Assembly (NCBI GenBank): GCA_964366875.1
Contig: CAYIVF010000017.1
Span: 1 to 14,180, forward strand
Direction of reading: 5' to 3'
Length of the DNA stretch: 14,180 bases
Source of the DNA: CAYIVF01 sp964366875
GTDB taxonomy: Bacteria > Patescibacteriota > Minisyncoccia > Minisyncoccales > Staskawiczbacteraceae
Both the position numbers and the translations under genes were made by a program. Of this stretch, positions 1 to 7,090 are shown piece by piece. The notes under the pieces are model-generated. The model had not been told where the DNA came from and did not search any database. It was given only the letters and a program-made list of their open reading frames with translations. How positions within the stretch are numbered: the first letter of the stretch is position 1; each line of letters opens with the position of its first letter.

Positions 1-2
1 AT

Positions 3-59
3 TTTCCAGCAAGGGCAGCCGCAAAAATGAAACCAGTTGACGCTTTGAGATATGAATAG
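3..59 (+). CDS. ABC transporter permease (MacB/FtsX type), C-terminal end only
   Basis: This frame is open from the window edge to a TAG stop at 57-59 and reads FPARAAAKMKPVDALRYE. MacB/LolC-type permeases typically end with a very similar PAR-x-AA-x-x-(D/N)P-(I/V)-(E/D)ALRYE sequence, which follows the last transmembrane helix. The family forms the membrane half of ABC systems that move lipoproteins, peptides or antibiotics, or that work mechanically on the envelope. Only about 18 residues are visible, so the substrate cannot be told and the start lies outside the window. The last 23 bases of the gene fall inside a 44-bp sequence that recurs at 2933-2976. The next gene could start only 3 nt after this stop. 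Confidence 0.72.
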   Translation, partial: FPARAAAKMKPVDALRYE

Positions 60-80
60 TTTATGTTAAAATTAATGAAA
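37..80 (+). repeat. 44-bp perfect direct repeat, copy A
   Basis: The 44 bases at 37-80 are identical to 2933-2976; the flanking bases differ at both ends (g36 versus a2932, t81 versus a2977). This copy holds the last codons and stop of the ABC permease, a promoter-like sequence and the first codons (MLKLMK) of the secreted repeat protein. It reads in frame with the permease, so it is the better candidate for the original position. Confidence 0.95.
45..72 (+). promoter_or_regulatory. Promoter-like sequence inside repeat copy A
   Basis: TTGAGA at 45-50 (5 of 6 to the -35 consensus), a 16-nt spacer, and an extended -10 TGtTAAAAT at 64-72. Transcription would begin near 78-80, next to or just past both candidate start codons (63 and 75). 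An alternative pairing, TTGACG 37-42 with TATGTT 62-67 (19-nt spacer), would place the start near 74 and give a leaderless transcript from ATG 75. Which pairing is used cannot be settled by eye. Confidence 0.5.
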
Positions 81-2915
81 TTTTTATTCTCTTTATTTTT
101 TACCATTCTGTTGGGAATTGGAATTTTCGGTTTGGCAAACCAAGCCAAAGCCGAAACTCCCGGAGTTGACTGGGAGGCCTTGTCTTCTCAAGTAAACACC
201 GGCCTTAAATTCGGAAGTACTGTTGCCCACCGTTTTGCTTATGGAAACAATACCATGGTAGTGGTAGGAGAGAGCGGCAAAGCTTCTTATTCCTCTGATG
301 GTATTACCTGGACAGCCTTGACCCCGGGAACAGATACAGGCATTAAATTCGGAACTACTGCTGCCTATTCTGTTGCTTATGGAAACAATACCTGGGTAGC
401 GGTAGGAGCCAGCGGAAAGGCCTCTTATTCCTCTGACGGAATTACCTGGACAGCTTTAACTCCGGGCACAGGCACCGGCATTAAATTCGGAACCACTACT
501 GTCAATTCTGTTGCTTATGGAAACAATACCTGGGTAGCGGTAGGAGCCAGCGGCAAAGCCTCTTATTCCTCTGATGGCATTAGTTGGACAGCCTTGACCC
601 CAGGAACAGGCACAGGCATTAAATTCGGAACCACTACTGCTTATTCTGTTGCTTATGGAAACAATATGTGGGTAGCGGTGGGAGCCAGCGGTAAAGCTTC
701 TTATTCCTCTGATGGTATTACCTGGACAGCCTTGACCCCAGGAACAGGCACAGGCATTAAATTCGGAACTATTTGGGCCAATTCTGTTGCTTATGGAAAC
801 AATACCTGGGTAGCGGTGGGAGATAGCGGTTATGCTTCTTATTCCTCTGACGGAATTACCTGGACAGCCTTGACCCCGGGAACAGACACCGGCATTAAGT
901 TCGGAATTGTTGATTATGTCAATTCTGTTGCTTATGGAAACAATACCTGGGTAGCGGTAGGGGCTAGCGGAAAGGCTTCTTACTCCTCTGACGCTATTAC
1001 CTGGACAGCTTTAACTCCAGGAACAGGCACAGGCATTAAGTTCGGAACTACTACTGCCTATTCTGTTGCTTATGGAAACAATATTTGGATAGTGCTAGGA
1101 GATAGCGGCGCAGCTTCTTCTTCCTCTGATGGTATTACCTGGACGAGTTTAACTCCAGGCACAGGCACAGGCACTAAATTTGGAGCTAGCGTTATCCGGT
1201 CTGTTGCTTATGGAAACAATACCTGGGTAGCGGTAGGAGATAGTGGTTATGCCTCTTATTCCTCTGATGGCATTAGTTGGACAGCCTTGACCCCGGGAAC
1301 AGACACCGGCATTAAATTCGGAACTAGCGTTATCCGGTCTGTTTCTTACGGAAACAATATGCGGGTAGCGGCAGGAGCCAGCGGCAAAGCCTCTTATTCC
1401 TCTGATGGTATTACCTGGACAGCCTTGACCCCGGGAGTAAATACAGGCATTAAATTCGGAACTAGTGCCGCCTATTCTGTTGCTTATGGAAACAATACAT
1501 GGGCAGCGGTAGGAGATAGTGGTTATGCCTCTTATTCCTCTGATGGTATTACCTGGACAGCCTTGACCCCGGGAACAGATACAGGCATTAAATTCGGAGA
1601 TACTACTGCCAATTCCGTTGCTTATGGAAACAATATCTGGGTAGCGGTAGGAGATGGCGGTAAGGCCTCTTATTCTTCTGACGCTATTACCTGGACAGCC
1701 TTGACCCCGGGAACAGACACCGGCATTAAATTCGGAACTAGTGCCGCCAATTCCGTTGCTTATGGAAACAATATCTGGGTAGCGGTAGGAGCCAGCGGCA
1801 AAGCTTCTTATTCCTCTGATGGCATTAGTTGGACAGCCTTGACCCCGGGAGTAAATACAGGCATTAAATTCGGAACCACTGTTATCCGGTCTGTTGCTTA
1901 CGGAAACAACACCTGGGTAGTGGTAGGAGATAGTGGTTATGCCTCTTATTCCTCTGATGGTATTACCTGGACAGCTTTAACTCCGGGAATAGGCACGGGC
2001 ATTAAGTTCGGAATTGGCGATGCCTATTCTGTTGCTTTTGGAAACTATAGCTGGGTAGCGGCAGGAGATGGTGGCGCAGCTTCTTATTCTTATTGGTTTA
2101 GCAGACGAAAACGTCTAACCGGTCCGTATTCACACGACACCGTTGCTCCCACCAATGTTAGCATTTCCTCAATCACCGTTGACTCAACTTCTCAACTAAC
2201 AATATTAGCCGCCACAGCAACTGACGCAGGTTCGGGTTTGAGCGCAACTCCTTATTGGTTTTCAGAAACAACAGGACACAGCGGAGCTTCTTCTTCAACT
2301 GCCTGGCAAACTTCTATCACATTCGTAGACACAGATTTAACCTGCGGCACGAGTTATACCTATAAAGTCAAAGCAAGAGATGCGCAAGGCAACGAGTCTA
2401 ATTATTCTTCTGTTGTTTCAGGCACTACAACAGGCTGCGGCGGAGGCGGTGTTTTGCCCCCGGCAGTATTTCTGCCGTCAGTAGCTCCAGCCCAAGGCTT
2501 CAGTATTTTAATCAACAACGGAGCAGAAGAAACCCAATCAGAAACAGTCGCCCTGACCTTGAAAGGGGGCTCTGACACAAATAATATGGCGGTTTCCAAC
2601 GATCCTGATTTTACAAACGCCATACAGGAACCCTATTTGCAGACAAAATCTTGGACACTCACAGGAGGCGAAGGGCAAAAGACCGTGTATGTGAAATTTT
2701 ACAACAAATGGGGGCAATCTTCAGAAATTGTCCAAGACGCTATTTCTTACACAAATTCACCCTCCCAAATTTTGCCACAGCAAAACTTGGGAGGGCAAGC
2801 TATGACCCCACAACAAAGAACAACGCTTATCGCGCAAATCAAACAACAGCTCATCTCACTTATTACTCAAGTTATTCAGATGCTTACTTTGCAGATAAGC
2901 CAGATGCAAAAATAA
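63..2915 (+). CDS. Secreted repeat protein: 14 Asp-box-like repeats, FN3-like and Ig-like domains, amphipathic tail
   Basis: The protein has 950 residues if it starts at ATG 63. ATG 75 (Met5, MKFLFSLFF...) gives a tidier signal peptide, and the promoter overlap favours the later start. A hydrophobic N-terminus ends with an AKA-like signal peptidase I site near residue 30. Residues 39-683 are fourteen repeats of 46 residues (the sixth has 47), each with SVAYGNN-x-WVAVG and SSDGITWT blocks. The second resembles the Asp-box of BNR/sialidase-like beta-propellers. Residues about 692-790 look like fibronectin type III (start DTVAPTNVS). A CGGGG-proline linker follows, then an Ig-like domain (about 812-897, SKSWTLTGG-type core, here TKSWTLTGG). 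The end (914-950) is a Gln/Ile/Leu-rich amphipathic helix of the sort seen at the C-termini of CPR secreted proteins. No catalytic motif is visible. A role in surface adhesion or display is inference. The gene is bracketed by a 44-bp direct repeat. Confidence 0.85.
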   Translation: MLKLMKFLFSLFFTILLGIGIFGLANQAKAETPGVDWEALSSQVNTGLKFGSTVAHRFAYGNNTMVVVGESGKASYSSDGITWTALTPGTDTGIKFGTTAAYSVAYGNNTWVAVGASGKASYSSDGITWTALTPGTGTGIKFGTTTVNSVAYGNNTWVAVGASGKASYSSDGISWTALTPGTGTGIKFGTTTAYSVAYGNNMWVAVGASGKASYSSDGITWTALTPGTGTGIKFGTIWANSVAYGNNTWVAVGDSGYASYSSDGITWTALTPGTDTGIKFGIVDYVNSVAYGNNTWVAVGASGKASYSSDAITWTALTPGTGTGIKFGTTTAYSVAYGNNIWIVLGDSGAASSSSDGITWTSLTPGTGTGTKFGASVIRSVAYGNNTWVAVGDSGYASYSSDGISWTALTPGTDTGIKFGTSVIRSVSYGNNMRVAAGASGKASYSSDGITWTALTPGVNTGIKFGTSAAYSVAYGNNTWAAVGDSGYASYSSDGITWTALTPGTDTGIKFGDTTANSVAYGNNIWVAVGDGGKASYSSDAITWTALTPGTDTGIKFGTSAANSVAYGNNIWVAVGASGKASYSSDGISWTALTPGVNTGIKFGTTVIRSVAYGNNTWVVVGDSGYASYSSDGITWTALTPGIGTGIKFGIGDAYSVAFGNYSWVAAGDGGAASYSYWFSRRKRLTGPYSHDTVAPTNVSISSITVDSTSQLTILAATATDAGSGLSATPYWFSETTGHSGASSSTAWQTSITFVDTDLTCGTSYTYKVKARDAQGNESNYSSVVSGTTTGCGGGGVLPPAVFLPSVAPAQGFSILINNGAEETQSETVALTLKGGSDTNNMAVSNDPDFTNAIQEPYLQTKSWTLTGGEGQKTVYVKFYNKWGQSSEIVQDAISYTNSPSQILPQQNLGGQAMTPQQRTTLIAQIKQQLISLITQVIQMLTLQISQMQK
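177..2111 (+). repeat. Fourteen tandem 138-bp coding repeats
   Basis: The array starts at the ALSSQVNTG block and repeats every 138 bp (46 codons); one unit has an extra codon (VDYVN in the sixth). Units are nearly identical at DNA level around the YGNN-x-W and SSDGITW blocks. They vary mainly in the five residues after KFG and in the G-(A/D)SG-(K/Y) block. The first unit is diverged, and the last loses its SSDGITWT block and runs into YWFSRRKR, as terminal units of tandem arrays often do. Because the unit is a multiple of 3, gain or loss of units keeps the reading frame. Confidence 0.93.
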
Positions 2916-2932
2916 AAAGATTGTGTGTCGTA

Positions 2933-2976
2933 TTGACGCTTTGAGATATGAATAGTTTATGTTAAAATTAATGAAA
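2933..2976 (+). repeat. 44-bp perfect direct repeat, copy B
   Basis: Identical to 37-80, with a spacing of 2896 bp start to start. Here it lies between the secreted repeat protein and the next gene. The permease tail (DALRYE, stop) is present but no longer attached to a permease frame. The start codons it carries lead only to a nine-codon vestige (MLKLMKTI, stop, 2959-2985). What it can still do is supply a promoter to the gene at 2997. Confidence 0.95.
2941..2968 (+). promoter_or_regulatory. Promoter-like sequence inside repeat copy B, for the gene at 2997
   Basis: TTGAGA 2941-2946, a 16-nt spacer, TGtTAAAAT ending at 2968. Transcription would start near 2975, leaving an A/T-only leader of about 22 nt before ATG 2997 with no Shine-Dalgarno sequence. 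The geometry is more natural here than in copy A, where the same promoter runs into the start codon. Confidence 0.55.
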
Positions 2977-2996
2977 ACTATTTAATTTTAAAAAAT

Positions 2997-3608
2997 ATGA
3001 AATTTAATAAATCTTCGGGGCAAGTTTCAAGATTGCTTTTGGTTTTAGCAATCATTGTTTTGGTTGCCGTAATTATTACTTTTTTAATTATGAAAATGGC
3101 GACTCCGCCCCCAAAACCGCCCGCAAGCGCAGAGCCAACCGTGCCTTTGCCGGTTTATGAGCAGACGCTTGGTAATATACGATTTGTTTTTCAGTCAGCC
3201 AGAGACAGGGGCGATACTTTGAGAGCATCTGAGACTAAAAATCCAGGGTCTTGGCAGAAAGATTTGACTACGACAGAAAGGTTTATTATGATAACCATTG
3301 GCGCGCAAAACAAAGGCAAAGAAAATATAGCTGAGAGGTCTTGGGATATTGAAAATATAATTGATTCTGAAGGAAGAAACTTTGTTCCTCTTGAGGGATA
3401 TACAGTTGACCAGTGGCTTCCTGAACAGAATTTGTGCAGCACGTTGTTAAAGCCGGAGTTTGACCCAACCCCCTGCACTAAAATATATGAAGTATCAAAA
3501 AAATCCACAGGATTAAAGATAAGAGTTATAACCGGCAAAGACAACACTGCCAACAATTTTTCTTCTAAAAAACTTGACGAAGCGTTGATTGATTTAATAG
3601 TTAAATAG
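2997..3608 (+). CDS. Membrane-anchored DUF4352-like (Ig-like) protein
   Basis: The protein has 203 residues. A short basic N-terminus is followed by one strong hydrophobic segment (about residues 11-32, LLLVLAIIVLVAVIITFLI) and a proline-rich linker (about 36-52), so the rest should face outward on a single anchor. The body has the pattern of DUF4352/telokin-like Ig domains: a beta-strand with FVFQSA, then RFIMITIGAQNKGKENI (the usual 'vtv-x-N-x-gk' strand), IIDSEGRNFVPLEGY, and a last strand LKIRVITG. Two cysteines (in NLCSTLL and TPCTKIYEV) may form a disulfide. The function of the family is unknown. The gene is probably driven by the promoter in repeat copy B and followed after 7 nt by the next gene, so the two are likely co-transcribed. 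Confidence 0.72.
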   Translation: MKFNKSSGQVSRLLLVLAIIVLVAVIITFLIMKMATPPPKPPASAEPTVPLPVYEQTLGNIRFVFQSARDRGDTLRASETKNPGSWQKDLTTTERFIMITIGAQNKGKENIAERSWDIENIIDSEGRNFVPLEGYTVDQWLPEQNLCSTLLKPEFDPTPCTKIYEVSKKSTGLKIRVITGKDNTANNFSSKKLDEALIDLIVK

Positions 3609-3615
3609 TAAAAAA

Positions 3616-4017
3616 ATGGCAGACCAAGATAAAAAAGAAGAAATAAAAGGGCCAGAGAGGCAAATTTCAGGACCCAAAGGGTACCCCGAGCAGAGAATAG
3701 AGCTTAAAAAAGAAGGAGAACCTGCAGTAGAAAAAAAAGAAATTTCACAGGATGAGAAAATTATTGCCAATGAATTGAGAAGAGAAATAGAAATGATGGA
3801 GCTGGACGATAATTTAAAAGCCCAGGCGGAAGAAAAAGCAAAAAAGATTCAATTTTTGGGCGAGAAAGAAAAAATTGAGCACTTGCTGAAAATTGCCAGA
3901 GAAAAAGGAGTTGTTTTTGCTATAAAGGTTGCTAAAGAAATGAAAGACCCCCATATTTTGGATATTCTTCACGATATTTTAGCAAAAGAAGGATATTACA
4001 AAGATTTTGCAAGGTAA
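3616..4017 (+). CDS. Small charged hypothetical protein
   Basis: The protein has 133 residues and I do not recognise its family. The first 45 or so residues are rich in K, E, P and G and are probably disordered. The rest (about 46-133) is predicted by eye to be helical, with heptad-like charged stretches (NELRREIEMMELDDNLKAQA, EKEKIEHLLKIAREKG), so a coiled coil or helical bundle is likely. There is no signal peptide and no membrane segment, so it should be cytoplasmic. It starts 7 nt after the DUF4352-like gene and precedes a membrane ATPase by 62 nt. The position suggests, without proving, that it is a soluble partner of that ATPase. Confidence 0.7.
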   Translation: MADQDKKEEIKGPERQISGPKGYPEQRIELKKEGEPAVEKKEISQDEKIIANELRREIEMMELDDNLKAQAEEKAKKIQFLGEKEKIEHLLKIAREKGVVFAIKVAKEMKDPHILDILHDILAKEGYYKDFAR

Positions 4018-4033
4018 AATTATCTAATTATAA

Positions 4034-4059
4034 CGGAAACAAAAATAATTTTTTTTCCG
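4034..4059. other. A/T-rich hairpin in the gap before the ATPase gene
   Basis: CGGAAA (4034-4039) pairs with TTTCCG (4054-4059). After one mismatch, AAAA (4041-4044) pairs with TTTT (4049-4052) around a 4-nt loop. There is no separate T-run after the stem, so it is a poor terminator, though a partial terminator or attenuator is possible. A TATAAA at 4065-4070 would start a transcript near 4077, almost at ATG 4080, but I see no good -35. Confidence 0.35.
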
Positions 4060-4079
4060 CCAATTATAAAATCATTCAG

Positions 4080-6524
4080 ATGTCAATTATTATTCCCGGC
4101 CTCATTTTAGTTTTTTTGCTGATAGCGTTGGCTTTTGTTATGGCTTTGCGTGCTGAAACAAATGAAAAAAACTCTGTCTTTGGCGGGTTAGATATGGTTT
4201 TGTTTTTGGTAATGATGCCCAAAAACCCTTCTAAAAAAGAAGGAGATGGAGCTAAAGAAGAAAAAACGCTTATTTCTCAGATGGAGCAGGTGCTCTCTAA
4301 TTTTTTGTATTTAAAAAAGCCAAAAATGTTTCAAACTCCGCCGTGCGTGGCTTTTGAAATTGCTTCACAAATAGGCGGTTCGGACATTTCTTTTTATGTG
4401 GCAGTTCCCAAGTATTTGGAGAGCGTTTTTGAAAAATATGTGCAGGGCGTTTATCCTTCAGCTGTAGTGGACAAGGTTCCGCAGGACTATACGATTTTTG
4501 AACCTCAGGGAGCTACGGCCGGAGCTTATTTAAAATTATCAGAAAACCCTTTGTTTCCCATAAGCACTTATCAGATATTAGAAAAAGACCCCTTATCTTT
4601 GATAACCAATAATTTAAGCAAGATAGGGGTTAATGAGGGAGCTGCTGTGCAGGTGATAGTCAGGCCTTTATCAAAGTTAAATTTAAGAAAGAAAGGCGAA
4701 AAAGCTTTGAAGAAAATTAGGGAGGGAAAATCCGTAAGAGCGGCTGCGGCAACTGCGTTTCAGCCAGTAATAATGGATTTGTTTGACGAAATGTCAAAAG
4801 CGTCTGATAATTCTCAGAAAAAAGAGATGCCTTCTCCCATTAAAGGAAAAGAGCAAGGCTTTGACCAAAAGAGTTACGACGCCATACAAAGCAAAATACA
4901 AAAACAGCCCTTTGAAGCGAATATAAGGGTTTTAGCGTCAGCTCAATCAGGGGGCAGGGCTGAAGAAATTTTACAGCATTTAATCTCGGCTTTCAGCCAG
5001 TTTTCAATGTCGGCTATAAACAGCTTAGAACCCAAAGAGGTTTATAAAAGAGAATTAAGAAAACTGGTTTACGATTTTAGTTTCAGAAACTTTAATCCCA
5101 GCCAGACAAACATTCTGAACCTAGAGGAGTTAGCAAGTATTTACCATTTTCCAACGCATTTTATTGAAACTCCGTACATTAAAGCCGCAAAGTCGGGCGT
5201 GGCGGCTCCGCCATCTGACTTACCGGATAAGGGAGTTAACTTGGTCGGCCGAGTTTTATTTCGTGGCGAGGAAAAGAAAATCTTTTTTGCATCAAGAGAA
5301 GACCGAAGACGCCATTTTTATGTAATAGGGCAAACAGGCACTGGTAAATCTTCGTTACTGCGAGAAATGATACGGCAGGATATTGAAAATAACGAGGGCG
5401 TGGCAGTGATTGACCCTCATGGTGAATTAGTTGACCAAGTCTTAGCTTATGTGCCCAAAAATAGAATAGACGACTTGGTTTTATTTGAGCCCTTTGACAT
5501 GGAGAGACCTTGCGGATTAAATATGTTAGAGTATGATACGCCAGAGCAAAAGGATTTTGCAGTGCAGGAAATGATTGCAATCTTTTATAAACTATTCCCG
5601 CCCGAAATCATAGGGCCTATGTTTGAGCACTATATGAGAAACGCCATGTTGGCTTTGATGGCAGATAAAGATAATCCCGGCACTTTAGTGGAAATTCCTA
5701 AAATGTTTACAGACCCCGCATTTTTACAGCAGAGAATAGCAAAAGTTTCAGACCCTATTGTCAGAAACTTTTGGCTGAAAGAGTGGCAGCAGACAACAGG
5801 CAACACAAGGTCTGATATGTTAGGATATGTGGTTTCTAAGGTCGGCAGGTTTATTGAAAACGAAATGATGAGAAATATTATAGGACAATCGCATTCCGGA
5901 TTTGATTTATCAGAAGTAATGGACAAGGGCAAAATATTTTTGGCTAATTTGTCTAAGGGTTTAACGGGCGAAGTAAACAGCTCTTTGTTGGGTTTAATAT
6001 TAGTTTCTAAAATGCAAATGGCCGCCATGAGGCGGGCAAGAATTTCAGAAGAGCAGAGAAAAGATTTTTATCTTTATGTTGACGAGTTCCAAAATTTTAC
6101 AACAGACAGCGTGGCCACCATACTTTCTGAAGCTAGAAAGTACAAGCTGAATTTAATAATAGCCCATCAGTATATGCCCCAGTTAAAGCAGGAAATAAGG
6201 GATGCTGTGTTGGGTAACGTTGGCACAATCGGCGCTTTTCGCATTGGAGCTGAAGATGCGGAGTTTTTAGAAAAACAATTTGAGCCTTCTTTTTCCAGGT
6301 TTGACCTTGTGAACTTAGACAATTTTACTTTAATAATGAAAATGATGCTCAATAATAGAATCTCAACTCCTTTTAAGATGGAAACTATAATGCCTAAGAA
6401 AGGCAAGCCGGAAATTGTTGAAGCAATTAAAAAAATATCTAAATTAAAATACTCAAAACCAAAAGCCATAGTTGAGGCAGAAATCATCCAGAGGTCATTT
6501 GTGGAATTTCCGCTTTTAAATTAG
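4080..6524 (+). CDS. TraG/VirD4/HerA-type membrane ATPase
   Basis: The protein has 814 residues. One N-terminal hydrophobic segment (about residues 3-23) anchors it. A beta-rich region (about 80-200, PPCVAFEIAS...FYVAVPKYLE) resembles the N-terminal parts of conjugation-type ATPases. The P-loop ATPase core has Walker A GQTGTGKSS at 417-425, the HerA/TraG-type IDPHGE at 444-449, Walker B LYVDEFQNF with D668-E669, and AHQYMPQL near 695 as the sensor-like glutamine motif. Such proteins couple ATP hydrolysis to moving DNA or protein across a membrane, as hexamers. No relaxase, VirB4 or pilus gene is in the window, so conjugation is not shown. A housekeeping or uptake role in CPR cells is equally possible. 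The stop codon overlaps the convergent efp stop (6521-6524) with no terminator between them. Confidence 0.85.
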   Translation: MSIIIPGLILVFLLIALAFVMALRAETNEKNSVFGGLDMVLFLVMMPKNPSKKEGDGAKEEKTLISQMEQVLSNFLYLKKPKMFQTPPCVAFEIASQIGGSDISFYVAVPKYLESVFEKYVQGVYPSAVVDKVPQDYTIFEPQGATAGAYLKLSENPLFPISTYQILEKDPLSLITNNLSKIGVNEGAAVQVIVRPLSKLNLRKKGEKALKKIREGKSVRAAAATAFQPVIMDLFDEMSKASDNSQKKEMPSPIKGKEQGFDQKSYDAIQSKIQKQPFEANIRVLASAQSGGRAEEILQHLISAFSQFSMSAINSLEPKEVYKRELRKLVYDFSFRNFNPSQTNILNLEELASIYHFPTHFIETPYIKAAKSGVAAPPSDLPDKGVNLVGRVLFRGEEKKIFFASREDRRRHFYVIGQTGTGKSSLLREMIRQDIENNEGVAVIDPHGELVDQVLAYVPKNRIDDLVLFEPFDMERPCGLNMLEYDTPEQKDFAVQEMIAIFYKLFPPEIIGPMFEHYMRNAMLALMADKDNPGTLVEIPKMFTDPAFLQQRIAKVSDPIVRNFWLKEWQQTTGNTRSDMLGYVVSKVGRFIENEMMRNIIGQSHSGFDLSEVMDKGKIFLANLSKGLTGEVNSSLLGLILVSKMQMAAMRRARISEEQRKDFYLYVDEFQNFTTDSVATILSEARKYKLNLIIAHQYMPQLKQEIRDAVLGNVGTIGAFRIGAEDAEFLEKQFEPSFSRFDLVNLDNFTLIMKMMLNNRISTPFKMETIMPKKGKPEIVEAIKKISKLKYSKPKAIVEAEIIQRSFVEFPLLN

Positions 6525-7081
6525 ATTCGTCTGACGTACTCTCCGGTTTCGGTGTTGACTTCAATTGTGTCGCCCTCTTCCACAAACAAAGGAACCTGTA
6601 TTTCAGCGCCAGATTCCAATATGGCTGACTTTGTTCCGCCCTGGGCTCTGTCGCCCTTGACTCCGGGAGCTGATTCTCTTACCTTTAATTGCACTTTGAT
6701 TGGCAGAACAAAGTTGATTATTTTTTCGTTAAAAACAATACCCGTAACAATTTCATTCGGCTTTAAATATTTTGCCTGAGTTCCAATTTGAGATTCAGTA
6801 AAGAAAAATCTTTTTGATGGGTTATTTATTTCGCAAAAATAATATTGACCCTTGCTTTGGTAAATAAATTTGATATCCTTTTTTTCTAATTCTGCTTCTT
6901 GAAAAATATCTCCTTGCTGGAAATTCTTTTCTTGAACCCTGCCGTCTAACAAGTTTCGTATCTTGCTCTGTATTACAGGGCGTCTTTGAGCCATTTTTAT
7001 GGCTGACGCCTCTAAAACTTCCCAAGGCTGGCCTTCAAAAATAAATTGTACTCCCTTTTTTAAATCTGTATGTGAAAGCAT
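6521..7081 (-). CDS. efp: Elongation factor P
   Basis: The protein has 186 residues from ATG 7081, the usual EF-P length. The frame stays open upstream to 7249, but that extension would read through an inverted repeat and gives no EF-P sequence. Three beta-barrel domains are recognisable: GVQFIFEGQPWEVLEAS...KIRNLLDG (N-terminal KOW-like), the middle OB domain, and the C-terminal signature GVKGDRAQGGTKSA with ...GAEIQVPLFVEEGDTIEVNTETGEYV. EF-P binds next to the ribosomal P site and rescues stalling at consecutive prolines. The tip loop, normally PGKGQAF with a modified lysine, reads MAQRRPV here, so Gln32 sits at the modification position, followed by two arginines. The gene lies 94 nt downstream of the PolX-like gene on the same strand, and an inverted repeat ends 9 nt before its start codon. 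Confidence 0.93.
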   Translation of the reverse strand: MLSHTDLKKGVQFIFEGQPWEVLEASAIKMAQRRPVIQSKIRNLLDGRVQEKNFQQGDIFQEAELEKKDIKFIYQSKGQYYFCEINNPSKRFFFTESQIGTQAKYLKPNEIVTGIVFNEKIINFVLPIKVQLKVRESAPGVKGDRAQGGTKSAILESGAEIQVPLFVEEGDTIEVNTETGEYVRRI

Positions 7082-7090
7082 AATTTTAAA

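Noticed and set aside
177..2111. CRISPR-like or satellite DNA array
   Set aside because: The 138-bp period is in frame throughout an open reading frame with a signal peptide, and there are no unique spacers between identical short repeats.
2651..2944. A 97-codon plus-strand frame overlapping the end of the repeat protein
   Set aside because: It lies in another frame of a clearly coding region with a sensible domain and tail, and its own translation is rich in R, Y and C with no recognisable pattern.
6521..6524. A terminator between the convergent ATPase and efp genes
   Set aside because: The stop codons overlap (TTAG) and no hairpin with a T-run is visible on either side.
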